Assembly (NCBI GenBank): GCA_032821775.1
Contig: JAVLRN010000002.1
Coordinates: 496,001 to 560,000, forward strand
DNA from: Sanguinoderma infundibulare
Lineage: Eukaryota > Basidiomycota > Agaricomycetes > Polyporales > Polyporaceae
DNA length: 64,000 nt
Direction of reading: 5' to 3'
The position numbers were made by a program, and so were the translations under genes. A model generated the notes under the pieces. It searched no databases. It was not told the DNA's origin and was given only the letters and a program-made list of their open reading frames with translations. The first letter of the stretch is position 1. Every line of letters begins with the position of its first letter. This document shows positions 1-11,150 of this stretch, piece by piece.

Positions 1-392
1 TTACCGGAGAAGACAACAGTGAAATCTTGCAGAGCTGGGTAAACGCAGACAAGGAACTCGGGGATGTGTGATGGACGTTGGGAAGAGGTAGTCCCGGCTA
101 AGACCGTCCATGTGAGAGAAGGATGTTGGAGAAGATCAGGGACCTTAAGGGAGTGCAGTCGAACAGTTGAGCTCTTGAGGCCTTCAAGTTGGGAGAGGAC
201 GCGGAGACTCGGATTGGAATCCGAGAGCATCGAAGCGCGCGAAGGGACAGGGACCGGGCCGAGCCTGGACAAGTTGCCGATATTCAACGCTGCCGCTTCC
301 TGCGCTGTTCCCATCTGCCTGCGACTGTCGAGGACCTCTCCAAAGCTCGCTCGTCGCACCAACGGCCACTAGACATGCTCTGAGGCCCGCCC

Positions 393-1540
393 TTGTCTTC
401 AGCAACCACTCTCCTGTTATTTTTTCTCGCTCTCGCTCTGCCAGCTGGCGGTTTTCCCTTGTCCGCTCTCTTGGTGAATGCCAAATGTCAGGTCCGTCCC
501 TCAACAGGTCCGACAGAGAACACCAACGTATATGTACCGCTTACACTCACAACGGCCAATATGTTCCTTCCTACTGCTCATATCATCCTGGCACCCGGCC
601 TGCCACCGGCCGAGTCGGTATGTCCTCTCATGACCCACGCCCTCCGCCCATCTGCCCAATCGGTGTATATGTTAGTATCATTCTTCAATTTCTTTCTGGC
701 CTCCACTGACCTCGTTCGGTTTTCAGGCGCGAACGCAGCCGCTACGAGTATCAACGGGAACTCATTTGCCCAGGACGCGGTCACAGGTCGACAATGACAA
801 TTTCAGGCTTGCAGAGCGAGATCATTGCCGTGCATTGGGGGAAAGATGGGAAGGGGTGAGTGATGTGTTTTGCTAACACCTCCCCATCGTGCTCACCATA
901 CTCAGCATACTTGTACCTGTCGCACCGGCACCTCCCCGAACCAAAACCAAGGTCCACTTGCCAATCGGCAGTCACTCACACCCATTTCCTCGCATCCAAG
1001 CCCTTCGGTCTCTGCTTCCCGCAATGTACATATCCAGAGTCTCCATTATCTCCTTCCGACTCTACCCACCCTCCAGTTCGCTGTCGCTCATCGTTGACAT
1101 CGACCACATATTATACGCCCACAGCGGGTCTGCGCTTGTCTTATCGACAATCGCCCCCCTCTTCGTACCTTCCGGAAGCACATCCCTTGGCTGGAGGTCC
1201 GAGGTTTGCCTGGGGTGGGCCTGTACCAAGGCGAATGGGAGGTGTGGTGTGGATCCCTCGTCCGGGTGAGTTCATTCGTCCTCCTCCCGCTCCATGGCCG
1301 CCCATCTGGCGCACACCCTTCCGTGTTCCTTCGTCACGCGTCTTCCCGACGGAAGGCTGGGCAGGACGCAGCGTATCCATTCTTGTCGACGCGGCCGGAC
1401 CTGTCCACTCCATGTGCGGGCACTCAATCTTGTCCGCTCGCATTGCGTGCGTCCCGATCGCAATTCCGGAATCCGAGCCCGGTTTCTGGCTGGTACGCTT
1501 CATCTCCGGGACGCCTCGTATGTCCGCGTTCCAGTTTTGA
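393..1540 (+). other. Degenerate spliced gene remnant of unknown family inside LR-A
   Basis: This stretch is conserved in all long-repeat copies (opposite strand to the F-box gene). It looks like an old spliced gene: an intron-like block at about 660-726 starting gtgtat and ending in cag is preserved in the copies at about 8390-8460 and 39810-39870, and another at about 857-915 has a canonical gtgagt donor and a ttgctaac branch-like motif. The reading frame at 393 gives a hydrophobic segment but begins at a TTG, not an ATG. No single frame stays open through the predicted exons and I recognise no family. I treat it as a decayed gene rather than a working one. Confidence 0.25.
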
Positions 1541-1681
1541 AGGGATGCGGTGACGGTGTATGGCGCAGCCGCTGGCGCATGCTCCTCTGTCCATCAGGCC
1601 CTCAAAGCATGCATCCTCATCGTTTGCCCTACTCTCGCGTCATTATTGCTTCCTGGCCTGGTACGCTGATAGCATGCCAAT

Positions 1682-1915
1682 GAAACCTGTACCTTTCCGC
1701 GCATCCATGGCGAGCTCGCGGTTGAACACGGCACGTTCACACCTGACGTGAACCTAGCACTCGCTTTCCGAAGGCACAAAGCACATATCGGGCACTTTGA
1801 TCACATTTCTCGTCCTTCTCGGACGAGCTCCGAGGAGCGAGCCATCTTTTTAGACGTTATCCGGAATGTGGATATACGAAAAGGCCCGCAGTTCTGTGCG
1901 CCACTGGTGGGCTAG
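1682..1915 (+). other. Conserved 77-codon terminal reading frame of the unknown long-repeat gene
   Basis: A frame of 77 codons ending in TAG at 1913-1915 is kept at exactly the same length (234 nt) in LR-D (38862-38629, minus) and, for its distal 60 or so codons, in LR-C (ending 28733, minus). The encoded peptide is basic, with a conserved block reading LAFRRHKAHIGHF and another reading SSEERA. LR-B has a one-base deletion in this frame and has lost the TAG. Conservation of frame and stop in three of four diverged copies suggests it was the last exon of a coding gene. No start, upstream exon or family could be assigned. Confidence 0.3.
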
Positions 1916-2099
1916 GTATATGCGTCGCCGGAGGCCTTAGTTCGAAGACGTCACGAGCCTCGGCCCTCAGGATAGTATCCTGTCCAGCGGCCAACCACCG
2001 GTTCGGGTCTCATTTATTCTTCTGCTTCCGCTGACTGAGGAAGGAGGTTGATCGGTGGAGCATAAGGGAATACTGTACACGGTCGAGGTATGACTGCTA

Positions 2100-2600
2100 T
2101 CTATCGTACACGAGCACATATCTGCTGATGTCACTTCGAACAGCGGGACGAGGGGAAGTATCGAGGGCGTTATGGGGATTTTCGTCTAAGTGATGTATAT
2201 ACGGACTGCACTGGGTCGTAGAGGGTTGTACGAAATAGGGATCAGATCGAATCACACATCGCGAGACCAACACGGAGAGACTGGATAAGCAAGGGCTCGA
2301 GAAAGGCGAGACGTGAGGACGTACTGTACACGGCGGATGACTGCTAGCTATCGTACAGGAGCATATATATATACTGATGTCACTTCGAGTGGTGGAGACG
2401 AGGGGAAGTACAGAGGCGCGATGTAGGGGTTTTCGTCTATGTGGTGTATATACGGACTGCGGTGGATCGTAGAGGGTCGTGCGCAATTGTGAGCAGATTG
2501 AAACACCGAACGTGAGACCAGGACAGAGAGACTGGACAGGCAAAGGTATGAGAAGGGATATGGACGGTGAAACTGGTACACATGACTTGGAATTTAGAGT
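2100..2600 (-). repeat. Internal tandem duplication (two units of about 240-265 bp) in LR-A
   Basis: Two diverged units follow each other; each contains a shared core with tccgtatatacat, agacgaaaa and gtgtacgatag. The same pair occurs in LR-B, LR-C and LR-D, so the tandem duplication predates duplication of the whole long repeat. No coding frame is supported. Confidence 0.7.
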
Positions 2601-3005
2601 CTGAGCGGATGGCAGTAGGCGATACCGAGCAGCTTGGCGGGCAGGCGCCACCCTACGAGTGAAATCGGTGCACGTCTGTTGGCATTCGTCGAGGCGGCAT
2701 CATCACCGCTGGGCAGAGAGAGATGTACTGTTGGTCGGGATGGAACGGCGGAAGGGAGATAGGGTGGCGAGCGTAAGAGGAAGGGCTGCGAGAATGGGTG
2801 TGCCGTTGCGATGATTGTGATGGTCCTCTTCGCTCTAGCATCAGATCACTAGGCACCGGGGTTTTGGAGGGGAGGCCGTGGTAGTCGGTGAAAATGAATG
2901 GGATATGGATGGGCTTTTGTCTTTCTACCAAATCCCTGGGGGCCTATCAGCGTTGTGGATTGCATCTGAGAATCGAAATATCCCCAATACCTTAAGCTGG
3001 CCATG

Positions 3006-4505
3006 TCATGCCCGATTGACAATCCCTTTTGTGTCATCCTTCCTGAACACATATTGTGAGTGGTGCGCTTCTGAATGTGTCAGTAACAGCATAAGCAGTG
3101 TAGACAGCCTATTGAGAAATACATACGTGTGAGATACTTAATGCTAAGCTTCCCCAACCTTGCCCATGTGGGAAAGCAGCTGTTGATATCGCCCAACCAC
3201 ACCTCCCTCTGATCCTTCCAGGCATAGACATCAATTTTTACCCCAAATGGCACACTTTGGATGGCATCCGAGACCTCGGCGGTGGATGCCGGTTGGAGGG
3301 TGTGCAGCCAGTCCTCAGCAATGGTACCCACAGTGCGGAGGATGGACAAAAATTGCTGCTTGGACATATATCCAGAGTAGTGATATGCGCCAAATTTGAG
3401 GATGGAATCCTGCGACTGAGGCGTCCACGAGGTGAGCATCGCCATTAGTGCGCCAGTGGAACTTGGATCTGTTGCGAATTCTGGGGTGAGGATAACAGCC
3501 AATGTCTTGAGTGCCGAACATGAGCTCAGGTCCAGTTCTTGTGCTGTTGAGGGGGCACTGTTTTCTATTACAACAATTAGACTCACCTTTCTTGCTGTCA
3601 CTTAGAAATTGAAGAACACATACCATGCACAGGTTCTTCAGTGGTGTTTACCGGCTGAATTGCGATGGCGACTGTTGTAAGACTAGGTCCACATGCTGAT
3701 ATCAACCTTTCTGCCCTGTGCATTTCCATTTCTGTAAGCTGAAAGTACAATGAGTTCAATGGTGCAGAGATAAGGTATGTTTACATACCTGTAGACGTCG
3801 AAGGTTTGGTGCAAACATCGGAATGGTACGCTTTCCATTGACTGGCTGCACGAAGGGTGGAGGACGGCCAAGGGTGACCCACCGCACAGTCCGACACACA
3901 AGGACCTGCAAGTTGGGTAGGGAGTGAACCATCCGTGAGAACTCGGTAAAGGAATGGAATGTGGTGTTCTGCAACAACAGTCCGGATATAGCTGTGAAAG
4001 AGGAGAGGAAGTGGTGGAAGCGCGGATGAAGGGGGATGCATGGTAGATGCTTCGCGTTCTGCGAGGTTGGTATACTGGGGTACCAACTCGCAGATTCCGG
4101 AATGTGGAATACATCTAGTGTGCGGATGTTGGGCAGCTTTCCGGCAAAGAGTACTGGAAATAGTGAGAGTGTGCTCGCTGTGGTGTGCAGCAAGCGTCCG
4201 GTGAGAGTGATTCCGTGCACGTAGCTGCGAAGATGTGGTCCGCTGTCCAAGACTGCGGAAAGGCTTTGGAGGGCGGTGATGTTGGAAAGATGAATGTCAT
4301 AAAACATCATCCTCTGGGCACGAATTCGCCAATCCCTGCAGACGAGGGAGCAACTACGGAGGGTGTCAATGTTGTTCATTTGGGCTGGCATGCTGTCCGA
4401 GTATAGCATGTCTATGATGTTTTCGCAGACTTCGACAGGGATGTTGTGCCGGGCCAGCTGGCGGGGATACGGGATATTGTCGTCTCCAGAATTGGGTTCA
4501 GCCAT
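3006..4505 (-). CDS. Type-1 F-box protein, intact copy A
   Basis: Four exons: 4505-3789, 3738-3624, 3564-3127 and 3070-3006, all GT-AG, giving 444 residues. The start is the ATG opening MAEPNSGDDN, which is shared by three sister copies (copy D has a diverged N-terminus at the same position). The F-box-like region begins at about residue 21 (NIPVEVCENIIDMLYS) and continues into RSCSLVCRDWRIRAQR, the usual F-box second half. The rest is a leucine-rich, beta-alpha solenoid-like C-terminal region typical of basidiomycete F-box proteins. Such proteins recruit substrates to SCF ubiquitin ligases through Skp1; the substrate here is unknown. All four exon frames are open and the stop matches copy B. 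It could be silent despite being intact, as it sits in a heavily duplicated region. Confidence 0.8.
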
Positions 4506-5240
4506 GGGTAGGACACAGAGAATTTGCTGGAGGTGAGTACGCAGGTGGACGAGGAGTGGAGGAGTTGGTACAGACAGGGAGTGTGCTGGAGGTGAGTGAG
4601 GAGGAGCATGCAAGGAGCGAAGGCTGTGGATACGAGGTGATGCTATCTTTCCCCTCCGCCAGACACGCCGAATCACTCACGCGGAGATGTCGATTGGAAA
4701 ACACGTGGCCTCGACCAGCGCTCCTATGGCTTTTCATTAAAGTTCTCTGTCATCGATATACGGAGGTCCGGATGGACCGAGGACGACACTCGCGTCGGTC
4801 TCACCGCCACAACCGCGGCCTGTCACTATCCACAAGGAATATGAACTGTGCATATATGTATACAGGTAGTAAATAATTTACTACGCTAACAGTCCGGGCA
4901 CACGTCAAGGACGGGGTATCTGAGTCAAGGGATCATGCCATCGCACCGCCCTCCGCACTGCATCCACCACGCACGGGTACCACCCTTGCTTCGCAGAACA
5001 CACAGCAGGTTCTCGTCCACGCCCAAACTCAACTAGGTGAGCAACTATGGACCACAGGAAACCGGCCCCCCGCGGGCGGCGGTTCCACCGCGTGCGCCGA
5101 CTGTACAGAACCGAGAGGGGGTCGTGCGAGCGCAAGTCGCGCCCACTGGAAAGCCGTCCGTCACGTCTTCCTCCTTGGCACGGTGGCTTTTCGTGGATCG
5201 CACTCTGGACATGGATACGATTCGGTGGGGATTCCTTTGG

Positions 5241-5294
5241 GCGCAAGAAGGCCGCAAGAAGGCCGCAAGAAGGCCTCAAGAAGGCCGCAAGAAG
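5241..5294 (+). repeat. Five 11-bp tandem units (gccgcaagaag)
   Basis: Five nearly perfect units based on gccgcaagaag. The homologous site in LR-F (about 13738-13760) has about two units, LR-C (about 25578-25592, reverse) has fewer than two and LR-D (about 35410) has one. This is copy-specific expansion of a minisatellite in the F-box 5' flank. Confidence 0.85.
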
Positions 5295-5762
5295 GTCGCA
5301 ATTGCCTCAGCACGCGCCATGGGATAGACGAACACGAACACCTATGTGGGTAAGTACTTCTGGCGCTCGGACGGAAGCCCACCGCCTCGATGGCTGTTCT
5401 CGCCCTTCACGATTGCGTCTGCGAAGTCCTAGGACACAGCCATGGGCATCTGCATACCGGTATCATCTCTTTGGCCTTGCTGCAAGGAGCGAGAAGAGGC
5501 GAGTATGTCCGGGAGTGGATGCATGTGCCCGATCATGGAGCCGCATGGCGCGTTGTGGTCGCTCGGAAACACGATGTAATTGAGAACTGTCAGCGTTTCT
5601 TCGCGAGCTGTAATAGACCGTCCCCCAAGTACCTACTAGGTTCGATCGCTTTGGCGATCTGGAGCTACGATTGCGGTCGACCTGGTTCTACAGCGTCCGA
5701 CGAACGTGGATGCATACTCGCGACTCCATCTGGTTCTTCGGGATTTTGATTGAACGCAATCT

Positions 5763-6204
5763 AAATGGCGATGCTCACCTCATGGAAGCCCCAGTCGCAG
5801 GATTCCCTCCTCGAATTTGGCGCACATAACCGCTCTCGAAACATGACCGAGCAGGAATTTTTGTCCATCCTCGGCACTGTGGGTACCATCGCTGAGAACT
5901 GGCTGCGCACCCTCCAACCGGCATCCACCGCCGAGGTCTCGGATACCATCCAAAGTGTGCCATGTTCGGTACAAATTGTTGTCTATGGCTGGAAGGATCA
6001 GAAGGAGGGGTCGTGGAGCAACATCAAGAGTTGCTTTCCCACATGGGCAAGGTTGCGGAAACTTACGATGATCTATGGCCCACGTATGTATATATTAATA
6101 GGTTTTCTACACTGCTCGTTCTGTTACTTACCCATTCACCAGCGTCCAACTCACAATATGTGTGGAGAAAGGATAACACAAAAGACAATGTCAATCAGGC
6201 ATGA
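5763..6204 (+). pseudogene. Type-1 F-box 3' fragment, copy B
   Basis: Only the second part of exon 3 (to 6083) and exon 4 (6143-6204) are present, beginning where intact copies read MAMLTSW. The exon 3 donor, the intron and the stop are all still in order and the frame is open, but the start codon, F-box and first two and a half exons are missing. An internal ATG at the junction could in principle start a peptide of about 127 residues, but without an F-box it would have no SCF function. Confidence 0.85.
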
Positions 6205-6654
6205 CATGGCGAGCTCAAGGTATTGGGGATATCTTGATTCTCAGACACAATCCAGAATGCTGATAGACTCCCAGTGATTTCGTAGCAAGACAAAAGCCCA
6301 TCTATATCCCAACCATTTTCATCGACTACCACGGCCTTCCTTCCAAAACCCCTTGTTAAGTCATCGTATTCCAGAGCGAAGGGGACGATCACAAACATGG
6401 CAACGGCACACCCATCCTTGCACCCCTTCCTTTTACGCTCGCCGCCCTATCTCGCTTCCGCCATTCCACCGTGACCAACAGTACACCTCTCTCTGCCCAG
6501 CGGTGACGATGCCACCTCGACGAATGCCAACGGACGTGCACCGATTTCGCTCGCAAGGTGGCGCTCGTCCGCCAAGCTGCTCGGTGTCGCCTACCCCCAT
6601 CCGCTCGCGCTCTGAATTCCAAGTCATGTGTACCAGTTCCACCGCGTCCATATC

Positions 6655-7130
6655 CCTTCTCGTACCTTGCCTGTCCTGTCTCTCTGTCCTGGTCTCGCGT
6701 TCGGTGTTTCAGTCTGCTCGTAACTGCGCACAACCGTCTATGATCCACCGCAGTCCGTATATACACCACATAGACGAAAACCCCTACATCGCGCCTGCGT
6801 ACTTCCCCTCGTCTCTACCTCTCGAAGTGACACCAATATATATATGCTCGTGTACGATAGCTAGCAGTCATCCGCTGTGTACAGTACGTCCTCACATCTC
6901 GCCCTTCTCGCCCCTTGCTTATCCAGTCTCTCCGTGTTGGTCTCGCGATGTGTCATTCGATCCGCTCCCTATTTCGTACGACCCTCTCCGATCCAGTGCA
7001 GTCCGTATATACATCACTTAGACGAAAATCCGCATAACGCCCTCGATACTTCCCCTCGTCCCACTGTTCGAAGTGAAGCCAGTATATATGTGCTCGTGTA
7101 CGATAGATAGCAGTCATACCTCGACCGTGT
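6655..7130 (+). repeat. Internal tandem duplication in LR-B
   Basis: Two diverged units of about 240 bp with the same core as at 2100-2600, including accgcagtccgtatataca and gtgtacgatag in each unit. Confidence 0.7.
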
Positions 7131-7259
7131 ACAGTATTCCCTTATGCCCCACCAATTGACCTCCTTCCTCATTCCGCAGAAGTGGACAATTGAATGAGAC
7201 CCGAACCGGTGCTCCCCTGCTGGACAAGATACTGTCGTCGAACTAAGACCTCCCGCAAC

Positions 7260-8940
7260 GCATATACCTGGCCCACCAGTGGCGCACAGACCTGCGGGCC
7301 TTTTCGTATATCCACATTCCGGATAACGTCTAAAACGACGGCTCGCTCCTCGGAGCTCGTCCGAGAAGGCGAGGAATCTGATCAAAGTGCCCGATATGTG
7401 CTTTGCGCCTTCGGAAAGCGAGTCCTAGGTTCACTTCAGGTGCGAACGTGCCGTGTTCAACCGCGAGCTCGCCATGGATACGCAGAAAGGTGCAGGTTTC
7501 ATTGGCATGCTATCAGCGTACCAGGCCAGGAAGCAATAATGACCCGAGAGTAGGGCAAACGATGAGGATGCATGCTTTGAGGGCCTGATGGACAAAGGAG
7601 CATGCTCCAGCGGCTGCGCCATACACCGTCACCGCATCCCTTCAAAACTGGAACGCGGACATACGAGGCGTCCCGGAGATGAAGCGTACCACCCAGAAAC
7701 CGCGCTCGGATTCTCGGATTGCGATTGAGGACGCACGCAATGCGAGCGGACAAGATCGGGTGCCCGTACACGGAGTGGACAAGTCCGGCCGCATCCGCAA
7801 GCATCGATACAGCGCGTCCTGCCCAGCCTTCCGTCGGGAAGACGCGTAACGAGGGAACACGGAAGGGTGTGCGACAGATGGGCGGCCATGGAGTGGGAGG
7901 AGGACGAATGAACTCACCCGGACGAGGGATCCACACCACACCTCCCAATCGCCTTGGTACAGATCCACCCCAGGCAAACCTTCGACCTCCAGCCAATGGA
8001 TGTGCTTCCGGAAGCTACGAAGAGGGTGGCGATTGTCGACAAGACAAGCACAGACCGGTTCTGGGCGTATGATATGTGGTCAATCTCGACGATGAGCGGC
8101 AGCGAACTGGAGGGTGGGTAGAGCACATGGAGGGAAGCAGAGACCGAAGGGCTTGGATCCGAGGAAATGGGTGCGAGTGATTGCCGATTGGCAAGTGGAC
8201 GTTGGTCTTGGTTCTGGGAGCTGCCGGAGCGACAGGTACAAGTATGCGGAAACGGCTGGGCGCCGCGGAGTATGGTGAGCACGATGGGGAGGCGTTAGCA
8301 AAACACATCACTCACCCCTTCCCAATGCACGGTAATGGTCTCTTATCGACCGCGTCCTCGGCAAATGTTTCCCCTCGTAGCGGCTGCGTTCGCGCCTGTA
8401 AACCGAACGAGGTCAGTGGAGGTCAGGAAGCAATCGAAGAATGATACTAACATATACACCGATTGGGCAGATGGGCGGAGGGCGTGGTCATGAGAGGACA
8501 TGCTAACTCCGGTGGGGGCAGGCCGGGTGCGAGGATGATATGAGGAGCAGAAAGGAAGATATTGGCTATTGTGAGTGTAAGCGGTACATAAGTTGGTGTT
8601 CTCAATTTCGGAGCTGCAGAGGGACGGACCTGACATTCGGCATTCTCCAAGAGAGCGGACAAGAGAAAGCCGCTAGAGCGAGAACAAATAACAGGAGAGT
8701 GGTTGCTGAAGACAAGGGCGGGCCTTAGAGCATGCCTAGTGGCCGTTGATGCGACGAGCGAGCGTTGGAGACGTCACCCTTGACAGTACTCGCCGCGGGC
8801 GGCGACGAGGCGGCGATGGCGACTTGTCCGGGCTCGGCCCGGTCCAGATCCGGTCCTCGCGGGCGCTTCTGATTTCCCTGCTGCTGCTGCTCTCTCTCTT
8901 CGCCCTCAGCAGCCCTCAACGAGCTCATGGTCGACTGCAC
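7260..8940 (-). other. Unknown long-repeat gene remnant, LR-B copy
   Basis: Reverse-orientation counterpart of 393-1915. The terminal reading frame seen at 1682-1915 is broken here by a one-base deletion in the cctcgcc stretch (about 7364-7372) and the TAG is changed. The hydrophobic frame of the first exon is also shifted. Nothing here looks translatable as the parent gene. Confidence 0.35.
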
Positions 8941-9359
8941 GACTGTACTCCAACGCCCCTGGCCTTCTCAGATATCCTCTGGGTTGCCCTTATTATTCTT
9001 TCACGTGTGCGGTGTGGCGAAAACTAGCTCTTTCGAACCTGCGTCTACCCAACTCTGCGCGCTGTCGTCTACGCCGATAGGTCGACCATTGCTTTGCAGC
9101 CTGCCAGTTCACTCCTTTCACGCCGCCTTCCTTCGTTACATCGGCCAGGTCCTGGTACCCGTCGCCTCCGTCCCGACTACTCGACTTGCCTCCAACGCTC
9201 CGAGTGTTGTTCTGGCCCGTTCTTTAGCGGATTCTGTGGGCTTCAGCAGCGTGGTTAGCTGTGGATTATGGGTGCGTGGACGCACGTTTTACGAATTGGT
9301 GAGTGCGCTGAGCCTGGCACGTCTACGTTTCTCTGACGTCTGTAGCCGTGGTCTTTTTC

Positions 9360-10020
9360 AGTCTTTGGCTAAACATGGACGGCGTCGAGCGACTGCTTAC
9401 CGCCCTCTGAACCGACCCATGTTCTGCGACCACTCACAGATCTCTACATCGACTGTCTTCCATTTTCCACTGCGCCTTGATGTCTGAATCTTCCCGCTAA
9501 CACACATCGGTCGCATCACGTCCTTCGACTGCGACCTGTCCTACGTACCCGACACCCGCAAGTCCTGTACTTCCTCAGCTCTAGGACATTCTGGTAGTAG
9601 ATGCTCCTCGCTCTAGCCCACACTTCCCATGCAACTCTCAGAGGCGAACCTCGTCAGCGTGTCGGAGCTGGATCTGTCGTGCGCCACAGCGGAGAAAATT
9701 TGATACCGTCGCACACGCAAACACACAGCCGGAGGTCCCATCATCCGTCAAGGTACGGTGATGCGACCCCGGACCGTGCCTGAATACATGACGGCGAAGG
9801 AGGGACAGGGAGCATTTGTGCGGTAGTCGGAGGACTTGACGGTGCGTGTTTCTTTCTTTGGACGATCGGTGCTGCTTGGGCCGAGCGGGCTAAGACCACG
9901 CATCGTGCGATATTCTGTTGAAGTCGTGGACTGAAATCACGCATAATCTAGGCATCGTATACGGACCTGCACGTCGCCGAGTGGCTGCTCTGCGCTCGCC
10001 TACCTCGCGGTCACTACAAC
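9360..10020 (+). pseudogene. Rearranged type-2 F-box remnant in LR-B
   Basis: Short blocks match the intact gene at 15136-17097: a block with cccatgcaactctc (gene: FPMQL), a degraded block corresponding to VRWCEL, a block with gaggacttgacggtgcg matching the exon 1/donor boundary (KLEDLT then gtgcg) and a block at about 9947-10010 matching the start of exon 2. Stops and frameshifts interrupt all frames. The exon-2-like piece occurs a second time upstream at about 9372-9430, so the gene was rearranged as well as mutated. Confidence 0.6.
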
Positions 10021-10021
10021 C

Positions 10022-10644
10022 CGCTATGATTGTTGTCCTGGGCGATGATGCGTACGTCGTGATCGCGGGATCGGCGAACATGTACGCGCACTATGTGGCG
10101 ACCCCCTAGGAGCACAGCATGCAGCGGTACGAGGGCGCGTCGACGATCTTCTTCCAGTGGACGCTGGACTCGTCACATCGACAAGTATGGCAGCTTGGTG
10201 TTGTACCTCCCGGCCGACGCCACAGGGCAACCGCCGTCTGACCCTGCGCCCCCGGACCAGTCGGGGAAGGCGACCTCGCTGCAGACGGGGGTTGTACTCG
10301 ACTCTGCTGGTATCGGCCATACCTTCGCCGAGGTCCTCTCGACGAGGATGTCCACGGCGTATTGGTGCGTCTTGAGGTCTCGAAGTCGTCCGGCAGCTCG
10401 CCCGTGCGGATGAGTGCGCGCAGCGCCTCAGTCTTGGGCTTCCTGAGGGACGCGGGGTGGACGAGTGCGGCGATGCGCTACGACGGAGAACTCGAGGTTC
10501 GCACGCAAGTGTGGATGCTGCCAGGGGAAGCGCAGCGGGTGGACGCACACAGTTGCCCGAGTCAACGAGCCCTTGGACGACACTGCGGCCAGCTTGGCCT
10601 GTACCGCTGAGGATGAGGACGAGGGGTTTGCTGTGGGGAGCCAT
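10022..10644 (-). pseudogene. NmrA-like NAD(P)-binding protein pseudogene
   Basis: The minus strand opens with ATG and KPLVLILSGTGQAGRSVV, the glycine-rich dinucleotide-binding start of NmrA-like/atypical short-chain dehydrogenase proteins, then loses frame. Later blocks are recognisable only by changing frames: AALVHPASLRKPKTEALRA, then AVDILVE, and near the end YMFADPAITTYASS, which resembles the family's IADPRTLN segment. At least three frame changes and an in-frame stop near the end show it is dead. A shorter copy is at 41465-41830. It abuts the type-2 F-box remnant in antisense. Confidence 0.65.
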
Positions 10645-10649
10645 GAATT

Positions 10650-11150
10650 CTTGATGCGAGGTATGTGTTAGTCTCCCTAGCAGCGACTTTATACTCGCTC
10701 AGAAAATCCGAATGGTCGGTATATCTGGACGACGTACTCCAAGGAACCCCGGAACACAGGGCGCACATGAGGGCGTCGTAATGACAAACTGCGTAACAGA
10801 GAGGAGGATGCGATGAATATCGTCAGATCAGACGATGGCAAGCGGATGCCGGCCTGGTGGGCGCTTCCCACTGTATGATCCATTCCATCTCGCGGTTTGT
10901 AAAATAGAGGCCCAAATCCCAGTGTCGCTCCCGCCCTGTTGTCAAGTCAACTAAGTATTGCGAGTACGGTACTCTAGCACATATGCCAATCGTACAAATC
11001 CACGGGTCAAAAGCTATCCTCGTGGTTGCATCCCCCCGCCACCAAGATAATCACAACCTGCAAGCTTCCGGTTCTTTCCACCACCTTCCCAGAGCGGCAG
11101 CGCCTTTCTGTTACGGCACATCACCGCGCGCAGGGAAAGCATCTTCTCCA
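10650..11150. other. Intergenic stretch without recognisable feature
   Basis: No supported gene. It separates the NmrA remnant from the end of the helicase fragment and may include the decayed 3' end of the helicase. Confidence 0.5.

Larger units (their letters stand above)
1..5762 (-). repeat. Long repeat copy A (LR-A)
   Basis: Read leftwards this segment holds the 5' flank (about 5762 to 4506), an intact type-1 F-box gene (4505-3006) and about 3 kb of 3' flank running off the window at base 1. It is collinear with 35150-40560 read rightwards: the first 200 bases are the reverse complement of about 40380-40560, and the distance from the F-box start codon to that point is nearly the same in both (about 4.5 kb). 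The distal end lies outside the window. The 5' flank contains no gene I can support. Confidence 0.85.
5763..10650 (+). repeat. Long repeat copy B (LR-B), inverted relative to LR-A
   Basis: Collinear with 37133-41830 of LR-D: F-box exon 3 onward, then the 3' flank, the unknown gene remnant (minus), the type-2 F-box remnant and the NmrA remnant. Its left edge is a sharp junction: far 5'-flank sequence ending gaacgcaatctaa (also seen at about 14219-14229) joins directly to F-box exon 3 sequence starting atggcgatgctc. The arms of LR-A and LR-B form an inverted repeat. Confidence 0.85.
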
